Below, in pieces: positions 16,411 to 25,686 of a stretch of DNA of 33,690 nucleotides (positions within the stretch are counted from its first letter, which is position 1; each line of letters opens with the position of its first letter). The stretch lies in contig NZ_QSQT01000035.1 in NCBI RefSeq assembly GCF_003437535.1, forward strand, positions 1 through 33,690. The letters are read 5' to 3'. The position numbers and the translations under genes were made by a program. The DNA comes from Phocaeicola plebeius (GTDB lineage: Bacteria; Bacteroidota; Bacteroidia; Bacteroidales; Bacteroidaceae). The notes below the pieces were generated by a model. That model was not told the origin of the DNA and ran no database searches. It saw nothing but the letters and a program-made list of their open reading frames with translations.

Positions 16411-16944
16411 TTAACGACGATTTCTAATACGGGACAGCGAAACAGGTGTAATACCAAGATAGGAAGCTATGTAATGTTGCGGTACCCGTTGAATAATATT
16501 AGGGTATTCCTTCAACAGTTCTTCGTATCTCTGTTGTGGCGTATTCTTGATACGGGACAAAAACAAGTGCTGGTAAAAGCTGAACCGTTCTATAATTTTC
16601 TCTTCATATAACAGTCTCAATGAAGGATTGCTTTCTATTTTGTGATAGAAATCTTCTTTTTTAATTGACACAACTTCAGACGGCTCAATGCTTTCTAGTG
16701 AAAACAAGCTGGGTGTCCCTCTATACAAGCTATCAAATGAGGCCACAAAATCACCTTCAAAAAAGAATTGAAAAGTTATATCCTTTCCTTCATTGTAAAA
16801 AAACAACCTCAAGCATCCTTTACGGACAAGATATATCTTATCCGCAATCTTGCCTTCCTCCAATAATACTGTTTTAGAGGGAATGGAAAGGGTTTCGATT
16901 TCTTTTACATTAAAAAATATATTATCTGACACTTCTTTCATCAC
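16411..16944 (-). CDS. Crp/Fnr-family transcriptional regulator
   Basis: The N-terminal cyclic-nucleotide-binding beta-barrel (residues about 12-110, with V26LLEEGKIADKIYLVRKGCLRLFFY) is followed by a dimer helix and a C-terminal helix-turn-helix (Q158HYIASYLGITPVSLSRIRNR). It has 177 residues, short for the family (about 190-230) because the protein ends right after the recognition helix. No Fnr-type cysteine cluster is present, so an iron-sulphur sensor is unlikely; the ligand is unknown. It lies upstream of the DUF4405 gene in the same direction. Two adjacent ATGs occur at the start. Confidence 0.87.
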   Translation of the reverse strand: MMKEVSDNIFFNVKEIETLSIPSKTVLLEEGKIADKIYLVRKGCLRLFFYNEGKDITFQFFFEGDFVASFDSLYRGTPSLFSLESIEPSEVVSIKKEDFYHKIESNPSLRLLYEEKIIERFSFYQHLFLSRIKNTPQQRYEELLKEYPNIIQRVPQHYIASYLGITPVSLSRIRNRR

Positions 16945-17045
16945 CTGAAGAATAATAATAGTTTTGGAAAGTCCTGTTCAAAACACAATTTGCTTTACAA
17001 ATCAGACTTTCTTATCAATCAAGCATAAAAATCTGTTTTTTTGTA

Positions 17046-17053
17046 TAACTTTG
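17046..17053 (+). promoter_or_regulatory. -7 box of the DUF6078-like gene
   Basis: TAACTTTG matches TAnnTTTG exactly, 31 bp before the ATG. Confidence 0.5.
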
Positions 17054-17084
17054 TCATCAAACTCAAACATAAAAAAACACGTTT

Positions 17085-17519
17085 ATGAAAAAGAATCCTT
17101 ACAAAGAGGCTCCGGCCAATTTTTCCGTATGCGTACATACAGATTGCACTTGCGGTTCCACCTGTCTTCGTCAACTGGCTTATCCGGTATTGCTGGAAAG
17201 AGAAGCTTTTCTACATCTGGCCAATCCTACCCGATGCACTAAAGAACTTTCATGCCCGTATTACCGTGATGCCGCTCCCGTAACCTACATGCGTGGCTTC
17301 ACACAAATGAAAAAGCGAATGTATCCCGAACAATACCAGAAGTTTATGAATTTTCTGATTGCACGCTTCGGACGAAATCCTTACTTTGAAAGAAGAAGAG
17401 GAGACAGAAAACTGAATCTCCAAGAACAAGAAATCATTCGAAAGGCCCTGAAACAAGCAGGAGTCACAGAAAATCTGGACTTTGACCTGAAGGAAGACGG
17501 ATTCAACTGGTTCGATTAG
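17085..17519 (+). CDS. Cysteine-rich DUF6078-like protein
   Basis: A 144-residue protein typical of Bacteroides, with no known function. The N-terminal third carries six cysteines, C16, C21, C23, C27, C51 and C57, plus H18, arranged CxHxDCxCGSTC and RCTKELSCPYYR, which looks like a metal-binding cluster. The middle is basic with alpha-helical character (KKRMYPEQYQKFMNFLIARFGRNPYFERRRGDRK), and the tail is acidic (DFDLKEDGFNWFD). The palindromic array B begins 3 bp after the stop. A zinc- or nucleic-acid-binding role is only a guess. Confidence 0.72.
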   Translation: MKKNPYKEAPANFSVCVHTDCTCGSTCLRQLAYPVLLEREAFLHLANPTRCTKELSCPYYRDAAPVTYMRGFTQMKKRMYPEQYQKFMNFLIARFGRNPYFERRRGDRKLNLQEQEIIRKALKQAGVTENLDFDLKEDGFNWFD

Positions 17520-17522
17520 CCA

Positions 17523-17610
17523 GTACTTTCTAAGGAGTACCGCAGTACTTCCCCGAAAGTACTGGAGTACTGCCAAGGAAGTACTGCAATACTTCTTAGG
17601 AAGTACCCGC
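17523..17610. repeat. Tandem array of four 22-bp palindromic units (array B)
   Basis: GTAC cores occur at 17523, 17537, 17545, 17559, 17567, 17581, 17589 (as ATAC) and 17603, with spacings alternating 14 and 8 without exception. Each 22-bp unit is thus an 18-bp palindrome close to GTACTTCCnnGGAAGTAC plus a 4-nt linker (CGCA, TGGA, TGCA, CCGC). Units start at 17523, 17545, 17567 and 17589. Arms of the whole array can also pair over about 30 nt. It lies between two convergent genes, directly after the DUF6078-like stop. Confidence 0.88.
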
Positions 17611-17656
17611 AGAATATATAGCACTGTGTATCAAAACAATAAAAAGAAACACAATA

Positions 17657-17688
17657 AAGGCCTGCAACATAAGAATGAAGCAGGCCTT
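17657..17688 (-). terminator. Terminator of the uvrA-ybaK-djlA unit
   Basis: Arms AAGGCCTGC (17657-17665) and GCAGGCCTT (17680-17688) give a perfect 9-bp stem with a 14-nt loop, followed in the minus direction by TTATTGTGTTT. It lies 9 bp beyond the djlA-like stop. Confidence 0.8.
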
Positions 17689-17696
17689 CATGCTAT

Positions 17697-18482
17697 TTAT
17701 TTCATTCCTCTTGCCTTGAAAATACGCTCCTTGGCATCATTGATGCGTTGCAGCTTTTCTTCGGCAGCTTTCCGGATGTCTTCTCCCAACGTAGCCACAC
17801 GGTCTGGATGATGTTTCAGTACCAGGTTACGATACGCCTTACGGACTTCCTCATCCGAAGCTGTAGGTTCGATTTCCAGCACCTTGTAGGCATCTTCCAG
17901 CGAATCGCCTCTCAGGTTCAACATGGAATCGACTTCCTGCATGGACAACTGCATGGACTGAGCTACTTCCTTTAAGGCATCCACTTCTGCCGCACAAACA
18001 TTTCCGTCGCTCTGTGCAATCTTCACCAGAAAATCGAGCAACTGCAAACGCTGTTCATACGTCAGATTGGCAGCAATCTGCGCTCCGCACTCCCGAATGG
18101 TACGACGAAAGGCAGAAGGGTCATTCTGCTCCATGCGCTTGCGCTGTTCAAACAGATTCAGCAAAATACGCTCTCCTTCACTGACAGAAGCCTCTCCGAA
18201 ATTCACGCGCAAGAACTGACGCACAAACTCCATTTCACTGTGCATGATGCGTCCGTCGGCACGAATGATATACGAAGCCATGACTAGCATAGAAAACAAA
18301 AAACTGTTACGCTGGCCTGTGTACACATCTTCTTGTGCCGTACTTCCATAGCCACCGTCCATTTCCTCTTGTGCTGTCACGCTTTTATCGAACAAAGAAC
18401 CGATGGCAAATCCTGCCAAGGCTCCAAGAGGTCCCATGGTCATGAAACCCATGATTCCCCCAATCCATTTTCCGTATCCCAT
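17697..18482 (-). CDS. DjlA-like co-chaperone: TerB domain plus J domain
   Basis: The 261-residue protein begins with a glycine-zipper-like hydrophobic stretch (G8GIMGFMTMGPLGALAGFAIGSLF). A TerB-like helical domain follows (about 60-185; paired D-G turns at R74ADGRI and S158DGNV), and then a C-terminal J domain (about 195-258) with H225PD227, the motif that stimulates DnaK ATPase. This order is that of DjlA, a membrane-tethered Hsp40. It is the third gene after uvrA and ybaK, 26 bp behind ybaK. The client is unknown. Confidence 0.85.
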   Translation of the reverse strand: MGYGKWIGGIMGFMTMGPLGALAGFAIGSLFDKSVTAQEEMDGGYGSTAQEDVYTGQRNSFLFSMLVMASYIIRADGRIMHSEMEFVRQFLRVNFGEASVSEGERILLNLFEQRKRMEQNDPSAFRRTIRECGAQIAANLTYEQRLQLLDFLVKIAQSDGNVCAAEVDALKEVAQSMQLSMQEVDSMLNLRGDSLEDAYKVLEIEPTASDEEVRKAYRNLVLKHHPDRVATLGEDIRKAAEEKLQRINDAKERIFKARGMK

Positions 18483-18508
18483 AAATTATAAATTCTTTTT
18501 CTATCAAG

Positions 18509-18991
18509 TTAAAATAAAGTACAAACTTCAGCCTGACTCACCTTGATTAAATCAGCCGGAGCCAGTTTCACCTGCAAGCCTCTCACTCCTGCACTTACGT
18601 ATATATAAGGGAAATCATTGCATGTGTGATGAATATATGTAGGGAAATGCTTCTTCATCCCTATCGGAGAGCATCCTCCACGAATGTATCCCGTCAGCGG
18701 AAGCAGTTCTTTCATCGGTATCAGGTCGCATTTCTTGTTGCCTGAAATCTTGGCTGCCAGCTTCAGGTCGATTTCGTGCTCACCGGGAATCACACAGACA
18801 AAGTAACCCGACTTATCTCCTTGAAGCACCAACGTCTTGAATACCTGTTCAATGTTCTCTCCTAAAGTAGCGGCTACGTGTACGCAACTTAAATCATTTT
18901 CATCTACCTCGTAAGGAACCAGTTCATATTTCACCTTATCCCGGTCCAGCAAACGGGCCGCATTGGTTTTTGCAATCTTGTCTTTTGCCAT
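18509..18991 (-). CDS. ybaK: Cys-tRNA(Pro)/Cys-tRNA(Cys) deacylase
   Basis: A YbaK/EbsC-family trans-editing hydrolase frees cysteine from mischarged tRNA-Pro. At 160 residues it is the usual size. K52 in V50FKTLVL is the catalytic lysine of the family, and the G104GCSPIGMKK loop and G130VRGLQVKLAPADL segment are typical. Its ATG shares one base with the uvrA stop (TAATG), so translation is coupled. The link to uvrA is probably positional rather than functional. Confidence 0.9.
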   Translation of the reverse strand: MAKDKIAKTNAARLLDRDKVKYELVPYEVDENDLSCVHVAATLGENIEQVFKTLVLQGDKSGYFVCVIPGEHEIDLKLAAKISGNKKCDLIPMKELLPLTGYIRGGCSPIGMKKHFPTYIHHTCNDFPYIYVSAGVRGLQVKLAPADLIKVSQAEVCTLF

Positions 18992-21828
18992 TATTTTGTT
19001 ACTCCTTTCAGTTCTTCTTTTAAAAATCCGGATGTATATCCTTTACCCGACTGGGCCACTTCTTCCGGTGTACCGCACACCAGCAACTGTCCTCCGGCCT
19101 TTCCGCCTTCCGGTCCCATATCGATAATATAGTCTGCCATCTTAATGACATCCAGGTTGTGCTCTATGACAATGACGGTATTTCCTTTTTCTACCAGACG
19201 GTTCAACACGTTCATCAGTACCCGAATGTCTTCAAAATGCAGTCCGGTGGTCGGTTCATCCAAAATATAGATAGTCTTTCCGGTATCCCTTTTAGCCAGT
19301 TCAGTAGCCAGTTTCACACGCTGACTCTCTCCTCCCGACAAAGTAGTAGAGGGCTGCCCCAACTTGATGTATCCTAATCCCACCTCCTGCAGCACCTTGA
19401 TTTTGTTCAGTATCTGCGGCACGTTTTCAAAGAATTCCACTGCCCGGTTGATGGTCATGTCCAGCACATCGGCAATGGATTTACCTTTATAGCGCACTTC
19501 CAACGTTTCACGGTTATAACGCTTTCCGTGACAGACCTCACACGGCACCAGCACATCGGGAAGGAAGTTCATTTCAATGGTCTTGTAACCGTTTCCTCCA
19601 CATGCCTCACAGCGTCCACCCGATACGTTGAAAGAGAAACGACCTGCCTTATAGCCGCGAATCTTGGCTTCCGGAAGACCGACAAACAAGTTACGTATGT
19701 CGGAAAAGACTCCGGTATAGGTAGCCGGATTCGAACGCGGGGTTCTTCCTAAGGGCGACTGGTCTACGTTCACCACCTTGTCAATGTATTCCAGCCCTTC
19801 AATGCTGTCATACGGCAAAGGATCTTGCAGTGAACGGTAGAAGTGCTGGGAAAGAATCGGTTGCAGGGTATCATTTATCAAAGTAGACTTTCCGCTGCCG
19901 GATACTCCGGTCACACAGATAAGTTTTCCCAATGGAAACTCCACATCATCGCCTTTCAGGTTATTTCCACGTGCCCCTTTCAACACGAGAGAATGCCCGT
20001 TGCCCTTTCTTCGTTCTGCCGGAACCTCGATACTCATTTTTCCATTCAGATACTGCGATGTCAGGGTGTTGGTCTTTATCATTTCTTCCGGTGTACCGGA
20101 GAAAACGACCTCACCACCCAAGCGACCGGCTTTCGGTCCCATATCCACCACGTAATCCGCAGCCAGCATCATGTCCTTGTCATGTTCCACTACGATAACG
20201 GTATTTCCCAAATCGCGCAGTTCTTTCAAGGAGTTAATCAACCGGATATTGTCACGCTGATGCAGTCCGATACTGGGTTCATCCAGAATATACAACACAT
20301 TCACCAGCTGAGAACCAATCTGCGTGGCCAGACGAATACGCTGGCTTTCTCCTCCCGAAAGTGTGACTGATGAACGGTTCAACGACAGATAGTCCAGTCC
20401 CACATCCAGCAGGAATTTCAGTCGGGTACGTATTTCTTTCAGGATTTCCGTTGCTATCAGACGTTGCTTGTCTTCCAGAAAGTCTTCCACATGGCACACC
20501 CAGTCATACAACTCACTGATGTCCATCGTGGCCAGTTCATAAATATTCTTGTCGTGGATGCGGAAATGCAAGGCTTCCTTGTTCAGACGTGCTCCTTTAC
20601 AATCGGGACACACATCCGTCTTAGCAAACTGTTCCGCCCATTTCTGTGCGGTGGCAGAAGCTTCCTTTTCCTGCATCATCTGAATGTATTTCACGATGCC
20701 CTCGTATAAAATAAAGTAATCGGAAGTGGCATGAATTAGTGTACTCTTGATTTTCAAGCGCTCATCGCATCCATACAGAATCTCATTGATGGCATCTTCC
20801 GGCAACTCACTCACCGGTGTCTTCAACGTAGCTTCATAGCGTTCAAGCAACGCTTCCAACTGCCAGAATATCATTACGTTCTTGTATTTCCCTAACGGAG
20901 CCACAGCTCCTTCATACACCGAAAGCGAACGCTCCGGAATCACCTTGTCCACATCAATCAAGTTGACATATCCCAGTCCCTTGCAACGCGGGCAGGCCCC
21001 CTGCGGAGAGTTGAACGAGAAGTTATGCGGTGCCGGCTCCTTGTAAGAAAGTCCCGTCACCGGACACATCAGGCGTTTGCTGTAGTGACGCACACTTTCC
21101 GTCTGTGCATCCAGTATCATCAACAATCCGTCACCCTGCTGCATGGCTGTAGCTACGCTCTGCTTTAAGCGGCTTTCTTCCTTTTCCGTGACCACTATCT
21201 TGTCAATCACCACCTCTATGTCATGATTCTTGTAACGGTCCAGCTTCATGCCGTGTACGATTTCCTTCACTTCTCCATCTACACGTACATAGAGATAGCC
21301 CTTCTTACGTACCTGCTCGAACAATTCCTTGTAATGTCCTTTACGCGTACGCACCAGAGGTGCCAGGATATAAATGCGTTTTCCTTTATAATCACGGTGT
21401 ATCAAATCCAGAATCTGTTCTTCGGTATATTTCACCATCTTCTCACCCGAAAGATAGGAATAAGCCGTACCCGCACGGGCAAACAGCAGTCGCAGATAAT
21501 CATAAATCTCGGTGGTTGTTCCCACGGTAGAACGTGGATTCTTGTTCGTCGTCTTCTGTTCGATGGAAATCACCGGACTCAATCCTGTAATCTTATCCAC
21601 ATCCGGCCGTTCCATCCCTCCCAAAAAGTTACGGGCATAGGCAGAGAAAGTTTCAATATAACGGCGCTGCCCTTCTACAAACAGCGTATCAAATGCCAGA
21701 GAAGACTTTCCGCTTCCGCTCAATCCGGTAATCACCGTCAAGCTGTCACGAGGGATTTCCACATCTATATTTTTCAGGTTGTGTACCCGAGCTCCTTGTA
21801 CACAAATCGTTTCTGTTCCTTCAGTCAT
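18991..21828 (-). CDS. uvrA: Excinuclease ABC subunit A
   Basis: The damage-sensing ATPase of nucleotide excision repair acts as a dimer with UvrB. There are two ABC modules: Walker A G35LSGSGKSS with signature [12 protein letters not shown], and Walker [11 protein letters not shown] with signature [12 protein letters not shown]. Zinc modules appear as CPRCKGLG in the first half and as [10 protein letters not shown] with [10 protein letters not shown] in the second. Length 945 matches E. coli (940). It heads a three-gene minus-strand unit; TATCTTTG boxes at 21861-21854 and 21949-21942 are candidate promoters. Confidence 0.98.
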   Translation of the reverse strand: MTEGTETICVQGARVHNLKNIDVEIPRDSLTVITGLSGSGKSSLAFDTLFVEGQRRYIETFSAYARNFLGGMERPDVDKITGLSPVISIEQKTTNKNPRSTVGTTTEIYDYLRLLFARAGTAYSYLSGEKMVKYTEEQILDLIHRDYKGKRIYILAPLVRTRKGHYKELFEQVRKKGYLYVRVDGEVKEIVHGMKLDRYKNHDIEVVIDKIVVTEKEESRLKQSVATAMQQGDGLLMILDAQTESVRHYSKRLMCPVTGLSYKEPAPHNFSFNSPQGACPRCKGLGYVNLIDVDKVIPERSLSVYEGAVAPLGKYKNVMIFWQLEALLERYEATLKTPVSELPEDAINEILYGCDERLKIKSTLIHATSDYFILYEGIVKYIQMMQEKEASATAQKWAEQFAKTDVCPDCKGARLNKEALHFRIHDKNIYELATMDISELYDWVCHVEDFLEDKQRLIATEILKEIRTRLKFLLDVGLDYLSLNRSSVTLSGGESQRIRLATQIGSQLVNVLYILDEPSIGLHQRDNIRLINSLKELRDLGNTVIVVEHDKDMMLAADYVVDMGPKAGRLGGEVVFSGTPEEMIKTNTLTSQYLNGKMSIEVPAERRKGNGHSLVLKGARGNNLKGDDVEFPLGKLICVTGVSGSGKSTLINDTLQPILSQHFYRSLQDPLPYDSIEGLEYIDKVVNVDQSPLGRTPRSNPATYTGVFSDIRNLFVGLPEAKIRGYKAGRFSFNVSGGRCEACGGNGYKTIEMNFLPDVLVPCEVCHGKRYNRETLEVRYKGKSIADVLDMTINRAVEFFENVPQILNKIKVLQEVGLGYIKLGQPSTTLSGGESQRVKLATELAKRDTGKTIYILDEPTTGLHFEDIRVLMNVLNRLVEKGNTVIVIEHNLDVIKMADYIIDMGPEGGKAGGQLLVCGTPEEVAQSGKGYTSGFLKEELKGVTK

Positions 21829-21845
21829 ACATTATCCATCAATGA

Positions 21846-21861
21846 TATCTTTGCAAAGATA
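21846..21861. promoter_or_regulatory. Palindromic double -7 box upstream of uvrA
   Basis: TATCTTTGCAAAGATA is a perfect 16-bp palindrome made of two TATCTTTG boxes facing opposite ways. The minus-strand box (21861-21854) is 26 bp before the uvrA ATG. A regulator could also bind such a site. Confidence 0.5.
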
Positions 21862-21995
21862 GTGAAAGGCGAGAACAGAGACAAACGGAAAACAAAGTTT
21901 TCAGATTTGGCTATGCCGAGCCGCATCCTATCTTCGAGAATCAAAGATAGAGATATTTACTTTTCCATTTTCATTCGACAATGCAATTTTTTTTG

Positions 21996-22003
21996 TACTT
22001 TTG
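21996..22003 (+). promoter_or_regulatory. -7 box of the LysM-to-PAP2 unit
   Basis: TACTTTTG lies 24 bp before the ATG of the LysM gene, after a T-rich tract. Confidence 0.5.
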
Positions 22004-22027
22004 CCACTCAACAAATCCATAATAACC

Positions 22028-23827
22028 ATGAGATTCTTTCAGATAGTTTGCCTTTCGCTGGCTTTGACTTTAGGAAACGCCGGAATAACTACCTTCGCAC
22101 AGAACGGAAACAATTATTTTCTACATACAGTAAGCAGAGGACAGAGTCTTTACTCCATTGCAAACATGTACCATGTGTCCATTGACGACATTGTACGTTT
22201 GAATCCGGGAAGCGACAAGCAAATCCGGGTAGGAGAAGCATTGAAAATTCCCCAGGCAAACTCCTCTTCTTCCAGCAAGAACGGAAGATTCCATACTATA
22301 CAGGCTGGAGAAACGCTTTACCAGCTGACGGTGAAATACAATATCAGCGCACAGGCTATCTGCGATGCCAACCCTGGTCTGAGTGCCAGCAATTTCCGCG
22401 TGGGACAGGTAATCTCAATCCCTACGGAAAGTGTGACGGATCCGGTCACTCCCCTCGCTCCAGCTCAATCTTCCACTCCTTCTACTACCCAGAAAGGATG
22501 GAAAGAAATGCATAAAGTGGAACGAAAGGAAACTATCTTCAGCATCTGTCAGGAATATGGCATCACACAAGAAGATTTGCTGGCGCTAAATCCGGAATTG
22601 AAAAACGGGAAGCTGAAAAAAGGTATGTTCATCTTTATTCCTTACCCTAAGAGCAGCCAGCCTGCAGCAACACCTACTCCCACAATGGATCAAACACCAT
22701 CCAATGAAGAACTGTTCAAGCAAAGCAAAACGGCTTCTAAATCTCTGCGAACCATTCAGGCAGCCGTGATGCTTCCGTTTACCGCTTCCGGAAGTATCAA
22801 ACCTGAAGAGCAGACCCGCATGGTGGAATATTACGAAGGCTTCCTGATTGCCGTAGACAGTTTGAAACGTCAGGGTGTTTCGGTTGATTTATATACCTAC
22901 GACACGAAAGGCAGCACCAATGTTATTTCAAGCATTCTCAACAAACCGGAAATGAAGAATATGGACATCATCTTCGGACCTGTCCATACTTCAAACATCG
23001 AACCGCTGGCAAATTTTGCAGAGCGTAACAAAATACGACTGGTCGTTCCTTTTGCTCCGAAAGTGGACCAGGTGTTCAATAATCCGATGGTCTATCAGAT
23101 TAACACACCGCAATCTTATTTTTACTCAGAAGCGTATGACCATTTTCTCCGTAAATTCAGTAAGGCCCGCATCATATTTGTCGATCCGGCTAATGGAGAC
23201 AAGGAAAAAAATGAATTCATCAATGGCCTGAAAAGCGAGTTAAAAGACAACCGTGTAGACTTCAAGCAGATTCAGCTAAGCAGCGAAATCGCTCCGGAAA
23301 GAATCATTGCAGCCATGGATACACTGAGGGAAAATATTTTTATTCCGACTTCCGGACGTAGTTCGGCACTGACCCGGATACTTCCTCAGCTGACTAATGT
23401 ATTACGTTCACATCCGCATTTCGACATGCACCTGTTCGGTTATCCGGAATGGCAAACTTACACACAGGAACATCTGGCCAGCTTCTATGAACTGGATACG
23501 TATTTCTATTCATCGTTCTATACCAACAACCTGTTCCCGGAAGCTGTCCGGTTCACCCAAAGCTACCGCCGCTGGTATAGCAAAGACATGGCGAACACTT
23601 TCCCCAAATACGGTATGCTGGGATTTGATACGGGATATTTCTTCCTGAAGGGCTTGTCACAACAAGGCAATAAATTCGAAGAAAATCTGGATAAAGTTTC
23701 GGTTACCCCTATTCAGACGGGATTCAAATTTGAGAGAGTTAACAACTGGGGTGGCTTTATCAACCGGAAAGTATTTTTTGTTCATCTGACCAAGAATTAT
23801 GAATTGATCAAACTTGATTTTGAATAA
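22028..23827 (+). CDS. LysM-repeat protein with periplasmic-binding-protein-like domain
   Basis: An exported cell-wall-associated protein of 599 residues from the chosen ATG. A signal peptide (residues 1-24, ending TTFAQ) precedes three LysM domains (about 30-75, 86-133 and 160-208; each with a GxxLYxI/L start and an xNPG core), which bind peptidoglycan glycan. A low-complexity Ser/Pro/Thr linker follows, then a type I periplasmic-binding-like domain (about 240-595; A-V-M-L-P-F, YYEGFLIAVDSLKRQGV, DIIFGPVHTSNIEPLA). No transporter genes adjoin it. Likely a sensor or scaffold at the peptidoglycan. The upstream in-frame ATG at 22001 gives an unnatural N-terminus ahead of the signal. Confidence 0.85.
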   Translation: MRFFQIVCLSLALTLGNAGITTFAQNGNNYFLHTVSRGQSLYSIANMYHVSIDDIVRLNPGSDKQIRVGEALKIPQANSSSSSKNGRFHTIQAGETLYQLTVKYNISAQAICDANPGLSASNFRVGQVISIPTESVTDPVTPLAPAQSSTPSTTQKGWKEMHKVERKETIFSICQEYGITQEDLLALNPELKNGKLKKGMFIFIPYPKSSQPAATPTPTMDQTPSNEELFKQSKTASKSLRTIQAAVMLPFTASGSIKPEEQTRMVEYYEGFLIAVDSLKRQGVSVDLYTYDTKGSTNVISSILNKPEMKNMDIIFGPVHTSNIEPLANFAERNKIRLVVPFAPKVDQVFNNPMVYQINTPQSYFYSEAYDHFLRKFSKARIIFVDPANGDKEKNEFINGLKSELKDNRVDFKQIQLSSEIAPERIIAAMDTLRENIFIPTSGRSSALTRILPQLTNVLRSHPHFDMHLFGYPEWQTYTQEHLASFYELDTYFYSSFYTNNLFPEAVRFTQSYRRWYSKDMANTFPKYGMLGFDTGYFFLKGLSQQGNKFEENLDKVSVTPIQTGFKFERVNNWGGFINRKVFFVHLTKNYELIKLDFE

Positions 23828-23828
23828 A

Positions 23829-24536
23829 ATGAAAAGATACCGACAACTGATTTTTATATGCTGTCTGCTTTGCATGCTGCCCTTGTCGTTGTTTGCCCAA
23901 TTGCAAGACGAACGGCATAATCTATCCGTGGGAATCAATGGAGGAGTAAACTTAAACTCTGTCAGTTTCACCCCCAGCATCAAGCAGACGAACTTCATTG
24001 CACCGGAATTTGGTCTTACAGTCCGTTATATCTCTGAGAAATACTTCAAAATGATTTGTGGTATACAGGGAGAAATCAACTTTTCCCAGCGAGGATGGAA
24101 GGAAGTCATTGAAGACGGAAGTAACAATACCTACCACCGTGCCATGAACTACATAGAAGTCCCTCTGCTGGCCCATCTGGCTTTCGGGAAAGACAAAGGA
24201 AATGGAGCCCGATTTATCATCAACCTGGGTCCGCAAGTAGGCTTCCTTTTAGGCGAAAAAGAATTTTACAGCGACCCGTCGACCTGGGATATCACCAACC
24301 GTCCGCAAGGGACTGATGAACAATACGGAAAATTTGCCGACCGAAAATTTGACTACGGAATCGTAGGAGGAGGAGGTTTGGAAATACGTACAGGTATCGG
24401 TCATTTCCTTCTGGAAGCCCGTTATTATTTCGGTCTGAGCGATTTCTACAACAACAGTAAAAAAGATTATTTCTCACGTTCTGCCCATTCTTACATTGGC
24501 GGACGTCTGACTTATTTATTTGATTTGAAAAAATAA
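23829..24536 (+). CDS. Outer-membrane beta-barrel protein, PorT-like
   Basis: A 235-residue exported barrel with a signal peptide ([20 protein letters not shown], cleavage near A24) and alternating strands such as [45 protein letters not shown] and [12 protein letters not shown] ending in a basic pair. This is the pattern of small PorT/OmpX-like barrels of Bacteroidetes. The true PorT acts in type IX secretion, but most relatives have unknown roles. The ATG sits 1 bp after the stop of the LysM gene, implying coupled translation. Confidence 0.8.
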   Translation: MKRYRQLIFICCLLCMLPLSLFAQLQDERHNLSVGINGGVNLNSVSFTPSIKQTNFIAPEFGLTVRYISEKYFKMICGIQGEINFSQRGWKEVIEDGSNNTYHRAMNYIEVPLLAHLAFGKDKGNGARFIINLGPQVGFLLGEKEFYSDPSTWDITNRPQGTDEQYGKFADRKFDYGIVGGGGLEIRTGIGHFLLEARYYFGLSDFYNNSKKDYFSRSAHSYIGGRLTYLFDLKK

Positions 24537-24541
24537 TTTGT

Positions 24542-25300
24542 ATGATTAAACTTATATCCTGGAACGTAAACGGGCTGCGTGCCTGCTGCGACAAAGGTTT
24601 CCGAGACATATTTACCCAACTTGATGCTGATTTTTTCTGCCTGCAAGAGACGAAGATGCAGGAAGGACAGCTTGACCTCTCTTTTGAAGGCTATACTTCC
24701 TACTGGAATTATGCCGAGAAGAAAGGATATTCCGGTACTGCCATCTTTACCAAGCACCAGCCCCTGCAAGTAACTTACGGTCTGGGAATTGATGAGCACG
24801 ACCATGAAGGACGTGTCATTACACTGGAGATGGAAAAATTCTTTCTGGTAACAGTCTACACACCGAATTCACAGGATGGACTGAAACGTCTGGACTATCG
24901 CATGACCTGGGATGATGATTTCCGCGCTTACTTGCAGAAGTTAGACCAAAGCAAACCCGTACTGATATGCGGTGACCTGAATGTAGCTCACAAGGAAATC
25001 GACCTGAAGAATCCGAAAACCAACCGGATGAATGCGGGCTTTACCGACCAGGAACGTGAAAAATTTCAATTGCTGTTAGATGCCGGATTCATCGATACCT
25101 TCCGTTACTTCTATCCCGAGCAAACCAACATTTATTCCTGGTGGTCTTACCGTTTCAAGGCACGCGAGAAGAATGCAGGGTGGCGTATTGACTACTTTTT
25201 GGCCTCAGCCAGCCTTGCCGATAAGCTGAAAGAAGCGAAGATTCACACGGAAATATTCGGCTCGGACCATTGCCCCGTGGAAGTGACCGTTGAAATTTGA
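24542..25300 (+). CDS. xthA: Exodeoxyribonuclease III / AP endonuclease
   Basis: A Mg-dependent endonuclease/exonuclease/phosphatase-fold enzyme that incises abasic DNA. Motifs are W7NVNGLRA (N8), L34QETKMQ (E36 metal ligand), V-Y-T-P-N-S-Q in strand five, C-G-D-L-N-V-A-H and G-W-R-I-D-Y-F near the end, and S-D-H-C-P-V with the catalytic His. Length 252 is usual. It lies 5 bp after the barrel gene, in an operon otherwise about the envelope. Confidence 0.96.
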   Translation: MIKLISWNVNGLRACCDKGFRDIFTQLDADFFCLQETKMQEGQLDLSFEGYTSYWNYAEKKGYSGTAIFTKHQPLQVTYGLGIDEHDHEGRVITLEMEKFFLVTVYTPNSQDGLKRLDYRMTWDDDFRAYLQKLDQSKPVLICGDLNVAHKEIDLKNPKTNRMNAGFTDQEREKFQLLLDAGFIDTFRYFYPEQTNIYSWWSYRFKAREKNAGWRIDYFLASASLADKLKEAKIHTEIFGSDHCPVEVTVEI

Positions 25301-25308
25301 TTTGCCGC

Positions 25309-25686
25309 ATGAAAAATGAAGGATTTACCTTACGGAAGCGTTTACGGAGCTTTAAGTTCGCTGGAAACGGTATCCGTCTGCTGATTACACGCGAGCACAA
25401 TGCCTGGATTCATTGTTTTGCCGCAGTATGTGTAACCCTGGCAGGATGGCTAATTGGACTTTCTTCCACTGAATGGATAGCCATCGTGTTTGCCATTGGT
25501 TCCGTATTGGCTGCAGAAGCAGTCAATTCTTCCATTGAAGCACTGGCCGATTTAGTTTCACCAGAATACAACGAAGCTATCAAGCGTACAAAGGATTTGG
25601 CAGCTGGTGCCGTATTGATTCTGGCTATCAGCGCAGCCATTGTCGGATTAATAATATTCATTCCTAAAATTCTTACCCTGTCATGA
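25309..25686 (+). CDS. dgkA: Diacylglycerol kinase / undecaprenol kinase family (DgkA-like)
   Basis: A small three-helix membrane kinase of 125 residues from the ATG. The core motif A-E-A-V-N-S-S-I-E-A-L-A-D-L plus K-R-T-K-D-L-A-A-G-A-V-L-I is the Mg-ATP site of DgkA. A TTG at 25297 overlaps the xthA stop and would add only four residues. It adjoins a PAP2 phosphatase with a 4-bp ATGA overlap, so a joint role in undecaprenol phosphate or lipid recycling is likely (inference). Confidence 0.9.
   Translation: MKNEGFTLRKRLRSFKFAGNGIRLLITREHNAWIHCFAAVCVTLAGWLIGLSSTEWIAIVFAIGSVLAAEAVNSSIEALADLVSPEYNEAIKRTKDLAAGAVLILAISAAIVGLIIFIPKILTLS

Noticed and set aside
21223..22185. Plus-strand frame of 320 codons opposite uvrA
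   Set aside because: It overlaps uvrA and the start of the LysM gene, and has no recognisable domain.
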